A DNA stretch of 21,589 nt from CAZSAT01 sp964604675 (GTDB lineage: Bacteria > Myxococcota_A > UBA796 > CAJQPC01), in assembly GCA_964604675.1 (NCBI GenBank), contig CAZSAT010000115.1:1-21589 (forward strand), written 5' to 3'. Made by a program: the position numbers and the translations under genes. Every line of letters begins with the position of its first letter. Positions within the stretch are counted from its first letter, which is position 1. Positions 1-7,536 of this stretch are shown here, one piece after another. Below the pieces are notes generated by a model. That model was not told the origin of the DNA. It made no database searches and was given only the letters and a program-made list of their open reading frames with translations.

Positions 1-13
1 ACGATGGGCCGGG

Positions 14-55
14 TACCCCCGAGGCGATTCGAACGCCTGACCTACGGATTAGGAA
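14..55 (-). pseudogene. 3' half of a tRNA-Arg(CCU), candidate att-site scar
   Basis: Read on the minus strand this gives, in order, an anticodon loop TTCCTAA (55-49, anticodon CCT at 53-51), the 3' anticodon-stem strand TCCGT (48-44), a five-base variable loop AGGTC, a perfect T-arm AGGCG-TTCGAAT-CGCCT (38-22), a 3' acceptor strand CGGGGGT (21-15) and discriminator A (14). The 5' half is missing. The anticodon-stem partner should be ACGGA at 60-56, but CCCTC is there, and no D-arm or 5' acceptor strand follows. CCA is not encoded (CCC instead). A clean break at the anticodon loop with the 3' half kept is how integrative elements usually leave a tRNA-derived att site. The tRNA identity is fairly sure; the att role is inferred. 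Confidence 0.6.
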
Positions 56-596
56 GAGGGCGGGTAACCCTTGGTGATTGCTAAGGGTTTGAGATGACCT
101 TGGTTTGAGTCTGGGGGGCTTGGTGGGATTTGGGGGGATGGCTGGTCTGGGTGCCAGGTTGGTGCCAGCGGGGCGATTCCACTTCTGCGGGCCCAGGCAC
201 CCATCCAGGCGGCAGGTGCGGCTGGCGCTACCACGGAGAGTGAGGCCCATATCGCTGGTGGGGCTGGTCGGCAGGGTTCATGCCAGCACTCTCAGGGGCT
301 TGTGAGGTCACGACACGCCTGGAGATTTTGGTCGTGGCCTCGAGAGGACGAGCTGATGCTCCCCAGCCGTTCTCACTCTCGGTCGGTGAGTCTCGATTCG
401 GGGCACGCCGATCGCGTCGAGGCTGTGGCGCTAGATGTCTACGCAGCGATCGACCACTACGGCGCCAGCGTGACCACGAACTGGCCGCGGAGCCAAGCAC
501 CGGCAGCGCCGTCACGCCGGGCATGTCGCCGCGGTTGAAGTCACCGACCGCGGTAAGCCGGCAACGCTGCAACGCAGGGACCATCCCACCGGTACT
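56..596. other. gene-free stretch next to the tRNA scar
   Basis: No supportable gene was found in about 540 bases. Short ORFs on both strands lack ribosome-binding sites, signal sequences and recognisable motifs, and the longer minus-strand one continues as the antisense of the DUF2330 gene. Two small structures stand out: a hairpin at 66-89 and a direct repeat GGTGCCAG at 150-157 and 161-168 (11-base period). Both could be integrase arm-type sites beside the tRNA scar, but this is speculative. The promoter of the DUF2330 gene should lie at the right end; no convincing -35/-10 pair was seen. Confidence 0.4.
66..89. repeat. inverted repeat / hairpin beside the tRNA scar
   Basis: AACCCTT (66-72) pairs perfectly with AAGGGTT (83-89). 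As plus-strand RNA, two further inner pairs (G73-U82 wobble and G74-C81) make a 9-bp stem with a six-base loop, followed by a short T-run only. It could be a weak terminator or part of an attachment site. Confidence 0.4.
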
Positions 597-623
597 GTGA
601 TCGAGCCCACTTCGGGGGACCCC

Positions 624-1946
624 ATGCCCGGCCTGTTGACCCTTGTCCTCGCGCACCTGCCAACCGCCGCGGCCTTCTGCGGGACCTATGTCGGCCCGGC
701 GGGTGCCGAGCTCTACAACCACGTCAGCCAGGTCGCAATCGGCCGGGACGGCACCCAGACCACACTGACCCTGGCCAACGACGCCGAGGGGGACCTGTCC
801 TCCTTCGCACTCGTCGTGCCCGTGCCCCAGGGCCTGACCCAGGACGACGTCGACGTCGTGGAGGACGGCCTGTTCACGCGACTGGACGAGTACTCGACGC
901 CCAGGTTGGTCCGCTATGAGTGCGAAGACTTCGACTACTACGACCACCTTGCACTCGCCGACGCAGCGGGCGGCGGCGACGGGTCCGGAGGCACGGATGA
1001 GCCCGACGTCGACGGTGTGTCGGTCCAGGCGGAGTTCTCAGCGGGTGAGTACGACATCGTCGTGCTCGACGCGACAGGGTCGGAGGGGCTGCTCAGCTGG
1101 CTGAATGAACATGGCTATGAGGTCCCGGGTCAGGCATCAGACGTGCTTCAGTCCTACATCGAGGCCGGCAATCAGTTCCTCGCTGCGCGCGTCGATCTTC
1201 CCGAGCTCTCCCCGACTCATGCCAACCTGCGACCCCTTCAGCTTCGCTACGAGAGCGACGCACTCACCCTGCCGCTGCGACTGGGCACGGTCAACAGCGC
1301 CGGGGTCCAGGATCTGCTGCTCTACGTGGTCTCCGATGGCGACTCCGGCAGGGTCGGCATCGCGAACTACCCAGAGGTCGAGGTCCAGGACGAGTGCATG
1401 ATCGAGCTCGGCCTGCTCCAGGAGCATCGGGACTTCGGCGAGTTCTGGCAGGAGAGCTTCGATGAAGCCCGACAGGGGCATGACCGAGCCGCATGGATCG
1501 AGGAGTACAGCTGGTCACCGGCGAAGTGCGACCCTTGCAGCGCAGCGCCGCTGACCGACGAGGAGGTCAGGGCGGTGGGCTTCGAGGGCGAGGCCACAGA
1601 GGCCTTCTTCACCCGGCTGCACCTGCGCTTCACCCCGAGCCAGATCGACCAGGATCTGAGCTTCTACCGCTCCGGCGACACGGCCAGCTCCCAGGTGCGG
1701 TTCATCGAGTACGACCGCTATCTGGAGGAGCACTTCCCCGTGTGCGGTGTCGGGTGGACCCCTGCGCCAAGGACTTGCGACGAGGAGCCGGAGGTCCGAG
1801 CGCGGCTGGGCTGCGAGGTACCGCTCAGGCCTTCCTGGAGCGTGGTCATGTGGGTCTTGGGACTGCTCTCGATCAGGCGTCGTGGCCGTGGGACATTGGG
1901 AAGCGGCCGTGCCCGAGGTCCAGGACGGCCACCAGCACTGGGATGA
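624..1946 (+). CDS. DUF2330 family exported protein with C-terminal hydrophobic segment
   Basis: The 440-residue product starts at ATG 624, preceded by a GGGGGA ribosome-binding site; a GTG at 597 in the same frame is less likely. Residues 1-17 form a signal peptide, and the mature protein begins FCGTYVG. The following 300 or so residues match my recollection of DUF2330: an early Cys-Gly, a segment like LYNHVSQVAIGRDG, then FALVVPVP and an LDEYSTPRLV motif. The family has no known biochemical role; members in myxobacteria are exported and often sit among other surface proteins. Near the C-terminus a Cys is followed by a hydrophobic stretch (SWSVVMWVLGLLSI) and RRR, resembling a MYXO-CTERM-type sorting tail. 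An extra 18 or so basic/Pro-rich residues run to the TGA, so the original stop may have been lost. Membership is fairly sure; the anchor is inferred. Confidence 0.78.
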   Translation: MPGLLTLVLAHLPTAAAFCGTYVGPAGAELYNHVSQVAIGRDGTQTTLTLANDAEGDLSSFALVVPVPQGLTQDDVDVVEDGLFTRLDEYSTPRLVRYECEDFDYYDHLALADAAGGGDGSGGTDEPDVDGVSVQAEFSAGEYDIVVLDATGSEGLLSWLNEHGYEVPGQASDVLQSYIEAGNQFLAARVDLPELSPTHANLRPLQLRYESDALTLPLRLGTVNSAGVQDLLLYVVSDGDSGRVGIANYPEVEVQDECMIELGLLQEHRDFGEFWQESFDEARQGHDRAAWIEEYSWSPAKCDPCSAAPLTDEEVRAVGFEGEATEAFFTRLHLRFTPSQIDQDLSFYRSGDTASSQVRFIEYDRYLEEHFPVCGVGWTPAPRTCDEEPEVRARLGCEVPLRPSWSVVMWVLGLLSIRRRGRGTLGSGRARGPGRPPALG

Positions 1947-2048
1947 GCGGAAAGGCCTGGACGGAGAGGAAACGGCCGCGCTCCTCCTCGTGGGCGCCTG
2001 TGCCGACCCGATCACCCTGCTCACCTACCACGCCGGTCTGACGGTGCT

Positions 2049-2090
2049 CTCAGCGACCACTACGGGGTGCTCACCGAGTTCGTACGCTGA
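2049..2090 (+). pseudogene. possible C-terminal remnant of an endonuclease/exonuclease/phosphatase-fold protein
   Basis: In the 153 bases between two genes, one plus frame reads LSDHYGVLTEFVR then TGA (2088-2090). The SDH(Y/F)GV string near the C-terminus is the hallmark of the endonuclease/exonuclease/phosphatase superfamily, where the His is catalytic. Upstream sequence in this frame is interrupted (TGA at 1944-1946) and another frame looks coding-like over 1930-2045, so any parent gene has decayed. The match is only 13 residues and may be chance. Confidence 0.25.
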
Positions 2091-2099
2091 TCGGGGCGC

Positions 2100-3011
2100 T
2101 CAGAAGTAGGTCCCCCAGAGCTCGATGTCGCCGACGTACGTCCCGTCCAGGGACCAGGGGGCGACCGGTGGATCGCTGCAGTCCGTCTCGCCGTCGAAGG
2201 TCACGACCGCCTCGTGGTCGGGCACCGTCAGGACCGCCGTGCCCGAGCCCGGCTCATCGCAGCCCGCCGCCCTCAAGGCTTCGGTCTCCGAGCTGGCCGT
2301 GCCCACCCAGTCGACGCCGAAGACCCCTGCACCAGCTTTGCGATCGGAGCTCTCTTCGCCCGCGTACACGCTCACGACCTCATAGACCGGATCGGTGCAG
2401 TCGCTGCCCTGGTTGGTGAATTCGACCCAGCCCTCCCAGCCCCAGTCCGCGCCACCGTCTGGCTCGGTGGTGAAGACCAGGGCGCCGTCGCCCTCCAACA
2501 CGAGGAGGTCGCCCCCGGTGCAGGCCGTGCGCGTGTCGCGGAGCTCCAGCACCGCATAGTCCGCCTGGACCCGCTCGGACCCATCGTCGAGGACCCACGC
2601 TCGCAGCCGGGCCGAGCCCTCCCAGGACCGGCCGAAGTCGTCGACGCACCCGCCGCCCGTGATCGTCCAGTCCTGGGTCAGCGTGCCCTCCGGGGTCCCG
2701 GTCTCCTCGTCCGTCGACTGAGGCGTGACGACCGGACAGGCCGTGTTCTCCCGCAGGTAGGTCATCTCGTTGAAGGCCCAGCGCGCCCAGGAGTAGATCT
2801 GCGACGGCGTCGCGAAGTAGAGCGCACCCGCCGCGTCGGCCGCGCCCGTGAGATCGGCGGCGCCCAGCGCCCAGACCTGTTCCTCCAGCGTCAGGGGCGT
2901 TGCGTCGGGCGGGTCCGAGCCTTCTTCGAGCGTGTCGGACTCGACGTTCGGGCCACACCCCGCCGGGCCGAGCAGCGCCAAGGTCGCGACTGTCATCGTT
3001 GCAAGGACCAT
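2100..3011 (-). CDS. putative lipoprotein of unknown function
   Basis: The 303-residue product begins with a short hydrophobic signal and a lipobox-like PAGC (Cys19), so it is probably a lipoprotein; proline at -3 is not canonical. I do not recognise a named family. The mature part has spaced Cys residues, many Trp and Gly, and alternating hydrophobic stretches, suggesting a secreted beta-rich domain. A patch around residues 90-125 (CPVV, then W.ITGGGC, then G.SWEGSARL) resembles the N-terminal domain of the protein at 15378-16841 (CPAYW, WTGDC, G.WFGGIAEL), so the two probably share a domain. The gene converges on the DUF2330 gene and is divergent from the MopE/FG-GAP gene across a 243-base gap. 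Start: ATG 3011 with only a weak GATAGAG upstream; ATG 2996 is possible. Confidence 0.65.
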   Translation of the reverse strand: MVLATMTVATLALLGPAGCGPNVESDTLEEGSDPPDATPLTLEEQVWALGAADLTGAADAAGALYFATPSQIYSWARWAFNEMTYLRENTACPVVTPQSTDEETGTPEGTLTQDWTITGGGCVDDFGRSWEGSARLRAWVLDDGSERVQADYAVLELRDTRTACTGGDLLVLEGDGALVFTTEPDGGADWGWEGWVEFTNQGSDCTDPVYEVVSVYAGEESSDRKAGAGVFGVDWVGTASSETEALRAAGCDEPGSGTAVLTVPDHEAVVTFDGETDCSDPPVAPWSLDGTYVGDIELWGTYF

Positions 3012-3163
3012 CTCTATCGGCCGTCCCGGGGAGCGAGATTCGGTCTACCTCACGCCGGGTCGTCGGCGGAAGAGGCCCCCACGAAACTCCGATTCCCCAG
3101 CTCGGCCTTGGCGGATCCCTCGAAGAGTGCAGGGTCCCGGCACAGACGGTGATCACCTCCCAC

Positions 3164-3212
3164 GAGGCGCCTCAGAAGGTGCCTCAACACCCGGCTTCTC
3201 CGAGGTACCTTC
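3164..3212 (+). promoter_or_regulatory. palindrome and 11-bp hairpin in the divergent intergenic region
   Basis: Within the 243-base gap between the divergent genes, GAGGCGCCTC (3164-3173) is a perfect 10-base palindrome. Just after it, GAAGGTGCCTC (3175-3185) can pair with GAGGTACCTTC (3202-3212) over a 16-base loop. As plus-strand RNA all 11 positions pair, with one G-U wobble; on the other strand that position would be an A-C mismatch, which favours a structure in the transcript of the gene starting at 3255. It could be an operator, a leader structure or an upstream terminator; no U-tract follows. Confidence 0.35.
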
Positions 3213-3254
3213 CAGTCGTGCCACCGGTCAGGGCTCGGGGTGGAGGAGACGGCC

Positions 3255-5222
3255 ATGCGGAGCCAAGGTGCCCTTGTGCGCGCCTGGGCAGGGGTGATGC
3301 TCACCCTGAGCCTGGGTTGCTGGGACGGACCCGACTGGGAAGAAGAGCCCGAAGACGACGACCAGGACGGCTGGGAAGACGCCGACGACTGCGACGACGA
3401 CAACGCGTCGGTGTTTCCCGGTGCCACCGAGTGGTGCAACGGGCGGGACGACGACTGCGACTGGGACGTGGACGAGAACGCCGCCGACCAGGAACGCTAC
3501 TACCTGGACAGCGACGACGACGGGTACGGCGCCGCGGGCGAGCAGACCTACGCTTGCCAGCAGCCGTTCGGCTACGTCACCAACGACGACGACTGCGACG
3601 ACCTGCGCGGATCCAGCTACCCCGGAGCCCCCGAGCACTGCGACGACCACGACGATGACTGCGACGGCCGGGTGGACGAGGATCCGACCAATCCGCCCAC
3701 CTGGTATGGCGACGAGGACGGCGATGGCTACGGCGGCACGGCCTCGACCCTCGAGGCCTGCGACGAGCCGGCCGGATACTCGTCCGACGCCACGGACTGC
3801 GACGACCAGGACGCTGCTGTCCACCTGGACGCCCTGGAGCTCTGCCGCGACGGCGTCGACAATGACTGTGAGCCGCTGACCCCAGAGGACTGCGACTTCG
3901 TGGCCGTCGACCTGGCCGACGCCGACGCCATCCTGCTCGGGCAAGGGCCTGCCGAGGCCGTGGGCACGAGCCTGTCCTCGGCCGGAGACGTCGACGACGA
4001 CGGCTTCGGCGACCTGATCATCGGGGGTCCGGGCTCGGAGACGGTGGCGGACGGCGCCTACGTGGTGGGGGGCCCCGTCTCCGGCACCATCGGTCTGGCG
4101 TCCGCGTGGGCTCACCTCACCTTCGACGAGGTCGAGGTAGAGGCGGGCTGGTCGGTGGCCGGCGGCTTCGACGCCGACGACGACGGCTTCGACGACCTGC
4201 TCTATGGGGGACCCTCCCTCACCGATGGGAGCGCCACACCTGGCGGCGCGATGCTGATGCTGGGTCCGGACCTCGTGGACTGCAGCCCCTTCTGCGAGGG
4301 GGCCCTGTTCGTGGGCCAGACCGACGGAGACCGGGCCGGCAGCGCCGTCTCGGGCGCCGATCTGGACGGGGATGGCCTGGACGACGTGGTCATCGGGGCC
4401 TCGGAGCGCGGTGCCGCCGGCGCCGTCTACGTGTGGGCGGCGGCCGTGAGCGGCAACGTGTCCCTGGCCGACGCGGACACCCAGCTGGACGGGACCAGCG
4501 ACCACCGACAGGTCGGAGCGGCGCTGGGCCACGGGGACCTGGACGACGACGGGCGCAAGGACCTGGTGGTCGGCGACTGGGAGTCGACCGGAGGGCGCGT
4601 CGACGTCATCACGGACGCTCTCGAGAGCACAGCGGACCTGGCCCTGGCTGCCTGCACGGTCCACGGTCGGACCGAGGCGCCCCTGACCTCCGCCGCGGCC
4701 GCCGATGTCGACGGCGACGACGTGGCGGATCTCGTCGTCGGTGCTGCACTGGACCTCGGGATCGGCGGCGACGACGCAGCGTGGGTCTTCCTGGGCCCGC
4801 TGACCGGCGAGCTGACCCTCGACGACGCGGACGTGCGCATCTTGGGCGAGGGACTGTACGCCAATGCCGGGCTGGTGGTCGCGGCGGGGGGAGACATCGA
4901 CGCCGATGGCGTGGGTGACTTGCTGCTCGCCTCCCCCGTGGCCGAAGTCTGGGGGGGCCCCGACCAGGACCAGGTCCTTCGCACGCCGGGGACGGTGTTC
5001 GTCGTCCTCGGCCCCATGACTTCGGGAGACCTGTCCCTCGCCGACGCCACCTGGCGCCTGCACGCTGACGCGGACCGACGCCTGGACGATGCCGTGCCCG
5101 CGTTCGGGGGGGACCTCGACAGGGACGGCTTCGACGAGATTGTCGTCGGGCAGCCTTCCAATGACCAGGAGGGCCACGATGCCGGGGTGGTGTACGTCGT
5201 CGGGGGCGGGGCATTGCCTTGA
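3255..5222 (+). CDS. MopE-motif / seven-repeat FG-GAP lipoprotein
   Basis: The 655-residue product starts at ATG 3255, seven bases after GGAGGAG (3242-3248), which rules out the in-frame GTG at 3240. A signal peptide ends in lipobox LSLGC (Cys22). An acidic region of Asp/Cys metal-binding motifs of the MopE type follows at residues 45-75, 112-142 and 181-205 (DDCDDD..VFPGATEWC, DDDCDD..YPGAPEHC, TDCDDQ..ELC). Residues 226-655 contain seven FG-GAP repeats, each with a calcium-type loop: GDVDDDGFGDL, FDADDDGFDDL, ADLDGDGLDDV, GDLDDDGRKDL, ADVDGDDVADL, GDIDADGVGDL and GDLDRDGFDEI. Seven is the count for a closed integrin-alpha-like propeller. It probably acts outside the cell as a Ca2+-stabilised binding module; the ligand is unknown. 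The stop overlaps the next gene's start. Confidence 0.88.
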   Translation: MRSQGALVRAWAGVMLTLSLGCWDGPDWEEEPEDDDQDGWEDADDCDDDNASVFPGATEWCNGRDDDCDWDVDENAADQERYYLDSDDDGYGAAGEQTYACQQPFGYVTNDDDCDDLRGSSYPGAPEHCDDHDDDCDGRVDEDPTNPPTWYGDEDGDGYGGTASTLEACDEPAGYSSDATDCDDQDAAVHLDALELCRDGVDNDCEPLTPEDCDFVAVDLADADAILLGQGPAEAVGTSLSSAGDVDDDGFGDLIIGGPGSETVADGAYVVGGPVSGTIGLASAWAHLTFDEVEVEAGWSVAGGFDADDDGFDDLLYGGPSLTDGSATPGGAMLMLGPDLVDCSPFCEGALFVGQTDGDRAGSAVSGADLDGDGLDDVVIGASERGAAGAVYVWAAAVSGNVSLADADTQLDGTSDHRQVGAALGHGDLDDDGRKDLVVGDWESTGGRVDVITDALESTADLALAACTVHGRTEAPLTSAAAADVDGDDVADLVVGAALDLGIGGDDAAWVFLGPLTGELTLDDADVRILGEGLYANAGLVVAAGGDIDADGVGDLLLASPVAEVWGGPDQDQVLRTPGTVFVVLGPMTSGDLSLADATWRLHADADRRLDDAVPAFGGDLDRDGFDEIVVGQPSNDQEGHDAGVVYVVGGGALP

Positions 5223-6160
5223 GACGGTCGTGGGCCATGCCCTCCCTGCTCCTGATGAGTGGAGCGTCGCCTGCTCTCGGTGCTGAGACCGTGGAGGTGG
5301 GAGAGGCCCAGCTGCGCGAAGTCGCAGCGCACGCCCGGGCTGAGCTGGGGGAGGAGCTCACCGTCGGTGCCCTGGGCAGCGAGCGGGCTCGCACAGTGGC
5401 GCGGGCCCTGGGACCAGCGTGGCGGGTGAGGCCGCTGTCGCCGGTGGGGGATCTCCAGAGCGAAGCGGCGATCGCCCTGTCCCGAACCAGCGCAAGCTGC
5501 CTGATGCTCGTGACCCCGGCCGGAGGCGACGGCTGGACCCTGTCCTGGCTTGGCTCCTGTGGCTCCCTGCCCGACTGGTCGCCAGCCGTGCCCGTCGTGA
5601 CCCCACCCCCGGTGGCCTCCCCTCGCTCACCGCCCTCATCGGCTCCGAGATCCGCGCCCGTGGCTCCGCTCTGGAGCCCCACAGTGCAGCTGGGGATCAC
5701 GCCGCAGCTCGGCCTGCAGGCCGGCTGGCCGATGATCGCGGCGGGCGCCGGCGTCGAGATCTCAGCCCTGTTCGGGCGTCAGCTCGCTCTGGGCGCCCGG
5801 CTACTGACCACCGGTCGGGTCGGACTGGGCCTCCTGGCGTCGTCCCAGCACCACCTGACCGGGCTGGAGGCGCTGGCGAGGCTGGAGGCTGCCTGGGGCT
5901 ACGGACAGTTCGGAGCAGGCATGGCCCGTGGCCGGGCCACCTACGACTGTGTCCTCTGCGATCCGACGACGACCGCGGGCAGCCTGGTCACCACATCGCT
6001 GGAGCTGGGCTGGTATCCCGGAGAGTCCGCGGGCCCGGTGCTGGTCGGGCTGGGCTTCGTGGTTCGGTACGACGTGCAGCTGGCACTCACGGTCGGCTTC
6101 GCAGCTCGGCTGGTGCTTCGGGTGCCACAGCGGGCTTGGGCTCGGGGATGGGGCCTGTGA
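5219..6160 (+). CDS. exported two-domain protein, probable outer-membrane barrel
   Basis: The start is taken as TTG 5219, overlapping the upstream TGA (5220-5222) so that translation is coupled. It also supplies the Arg-Arg n-region of a signal peptide (about 22 residues, cleavage after ALGA). ATG 5237 is the alternative. The 313-residue product has a soluble N-terminal part (about 23-115) ending in a Cys94/Cys114 pair, a Pro/Ser-rich linker (about 120-152), and a C-terminal part (153-313) of alternating hydrophobic and glycine-rich strands such as VQLGITPQLGLQAGW and SLELGWYPGE. This looks like a small beta-barrel or outer-membrane-type domain. A CVLC pair lies in a loop. I do not recognise a named family. 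Coupling to the FG-GAP lipoprotein suggests a shared surface location, perhaps a barrel/propeller pair. Confidence 0.7.
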   Translation: MRRSWAMPSLLLMSGASPALGAETVEVGEAQLREVAAHARAELGEELTVGALGSERARTVARALGPAWRVRPLSPVGDLQSEAAIALSRTSASCLMLVTPAGGDGWTLSWLGSCGSLPDWSPAVPVVTPPPVASPRSPPSSAPRSAPVAPLWSPTVQLGITPQLGLQAGWPMIAAGAGVEISALFGRQLALGARLLTTGRVGLGLLASSQHHLTGLEALARLEAAWGYGQFGAGMARGRATYDCVLCDPTTTAGSLVTTSLELGWYPGESAGPVLVGLGFVVRYDVQLALTVGFAARLVLRVPQRAWARGWGL

Positions 6161-6812
6161 CCAGGCGACGCCTCCCTCGACCGGGTCGAGGTCCCACGGC
6201 CCCTGGTCCCTGCGCACCCGCGGACGCGTGTACAGGTGGGGTCGACCCCGATCCGTACACCACGACTCCTTGGGATGCGTCCTCCGATGCTGGCCTCTCC
6301 GACATCGAGGCCGCGCTGCCCACGGGCAACGTGAGCACGTCCGAGGGCGACAGCTGGCTTACACACTGATGGTGCAGGAGAGCGGCTCGACGGCCGTGGC
6401 CGGCGAGCGCGTGGGATTCGCGACCTCCTGGTTCGGAGCACGCGGAAGCTCGGGCTTCGTTGAACGCACGACAGGCTGGTCGGTGGTCGGTGGTCGGTGG
6501 TCGGCAGCGCGGAGACCATCCCGGTGAGGAGGCTCGGCTCCGACAACCTCGACTACTCGGTGGCCCGGAACCCGCTGACCCACGTCTCTGGGGAGCTCAC
6601 AGGCCATCGGCCTACGACTGTGACGCGGACTGGGATCTGACCTGCTCCGTCCTGGAGCACGACGGCACGACCGACCTCGTGCGAGTTCCGATCGACAACG
6701 CGTGGGATCTGGGTCCGGACTTGGACCCAGAGAGAGGTCGGGTAGGCCCTTGCGATTGCCAGAGGTCTGGAATGGCCTCGGTCCCTCTCCAGCCCCCCGC
6801 CCACCCGCGAGC
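6161..6812 (+). pseudogene. decayed coding sequence broken by several frameshifts
   Basis: No intact ORF explains this stretch, but plausible protein appears in successive plus frames. Examples are DPYTTTPWDASSDAGLSD to 6369 in one frame, YTLMVQESGSTAVAGERVGF in the second from about 6360, ETIPVRRLGSDNLDYSVARN in the third from about 6505, and AYDCDADWDLTCSVLEHDG back in the first from about 6612. Each piece is short and ends near where the next begins, as expected of a gene that has taken several indels. A 7-base tandem repeat (6478-6504) sits at one frame change. The second and third pieces have the flavour of a bacterial Ig-like domain, but that is only an impression. It may be part of the same dead gene as the VWA-type remnant that follows. 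Confidence 0.35.
6478..6504 (+). repeat. heptanucleotide tandem repeat (GGTCGGT, about 4 copies)
   Basis: Three exact copies of GGTCGGT (6478-6498) and a partial fourth (GGTCGG, 6499-6504) lie in tandem. Seven is not a multiple of three, so each gained or lost copy shifts the frame by one. The repeat lies where the apparent coding frame of the decayed gene changes. Confidence 0.85.
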
Positions 6813-7310
6813 CAACAGGGCTTCCTGCGGGACGGCAGCCTGCTCCACGCGGTGGTCGCCTCCGACGAGCGCGCCCAGGGCCCCCAACCGTGGAGCGACT
6901 CCGTCGACCACCTCCGTTCGAAGCGCGGCTCCGACACCGGGGTCGTGGTGTCAGCCATCGCGGGCGATCTGCCCGACGGCTGCACCGGTGCTGACCCAGG
7001 CGAGGGCTACTTCGAGGCCGCCGAGGAGACGCACGGCGTGTTCCTGTCCATCTGCGCACCCGACTGGTCCTCGCACGTCACGGCGCTGGCTGAGGTCTCG
7101 GTCAGCCCGACCCGGCGGTTTGCCTTGGGCAGCATGCCCATCGAGTCCAGCCTCGGGGTCGAGGTCAACGCGAGCCCGATCACGGCCTGGAGCTGGGACG
7201 CCGACTCGAACGTCGTGGCGGTGGACGACGGGGTGCTCAGCGGCGGCGACACCGTGGACGTGGCCTACGAGGTGTCGAGCGGCTGCGACGAGGATGGGGC
7301 TGGGGGTTGA
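6813..7310 (+). pseudogene. C-terminal remnant of a myxobacterial VWA-type secreted protein
   Basis: One frame is open and clearly coding from about 6813 to TGA 7308-7310. It reads QGFLRDGSLLHAVVASDE, then VVVSAIAGDLPDGC, ADPGEGYFEAAEETHG, LSIC and finally DDGVLSGGDTVDVAYEV. This order (FLR...L..V..SDE, a SAI.GD.P.GC segment, PG..Y..A...TGG..SIC) is how I recall the second half of the secreted VWA-like proteins common in Myxococcota, whose first half carries the DxSxS metal site. That half is absent here: no D.SCSM-type motif is found upstream in any frame. No start codon or signal peptide belongs to this piece, so it is most likely a dead 3' fragment. Confidence 0.6.
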
Positions 7311-7536
7311 TCAAGGCCAAGACCGGTCTTCGTCTCGCTGGGACACCGTCTGGCCCCAGAGATGCCCATGGGAGCGCAGGTGGAGCCGGCCCGATCGTGG
7401 AAGGGCCGGGTGAACCCCCGGAACGCCGCGCCGGGCGCCTCGACGGTCATGTGCGTCGTGGCGGGTGCACTCGCCGACCCGGCCTTGCGTGTGCCATAGA
7501 TGTGCGCCAGGGGCGTCCAAGGAAGGACCCCCAGAG

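Noticed and set aside
90..230. Possible C-terminal tail of an integrase on the minus strand next to the tRNA scar
   Set aside because: One frame gives a Pro-rich stretch with GTNLAPRP, but there is no catalytic Arg-His-Arg-Tyr sequence upstream, so it cannot be supported.
302..538. Plus ORF of 78 residues in the left gene-free stretch
   Set aside because: It has no ribosome-binding site, no recognisable motif and heavy overlap with other open frames, as is common in G+C-rich DNA.
3228..5177. 649-residue minus-strand ORF opposite the MopE/FG-GAP gene
   Set aside because: Its Val-rich runs are the antisense of Asp codons (GAC read as GTC), and it has no signal, motif or ribosome-binding site. 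The plus-strand gene is unmistakable.
7311..7536. Coding-like frame of 43 codons before the histidine kinase
   Set aside because: It is short, without a signal or family match, and open on both strands; it is treated as the kinase leader region.
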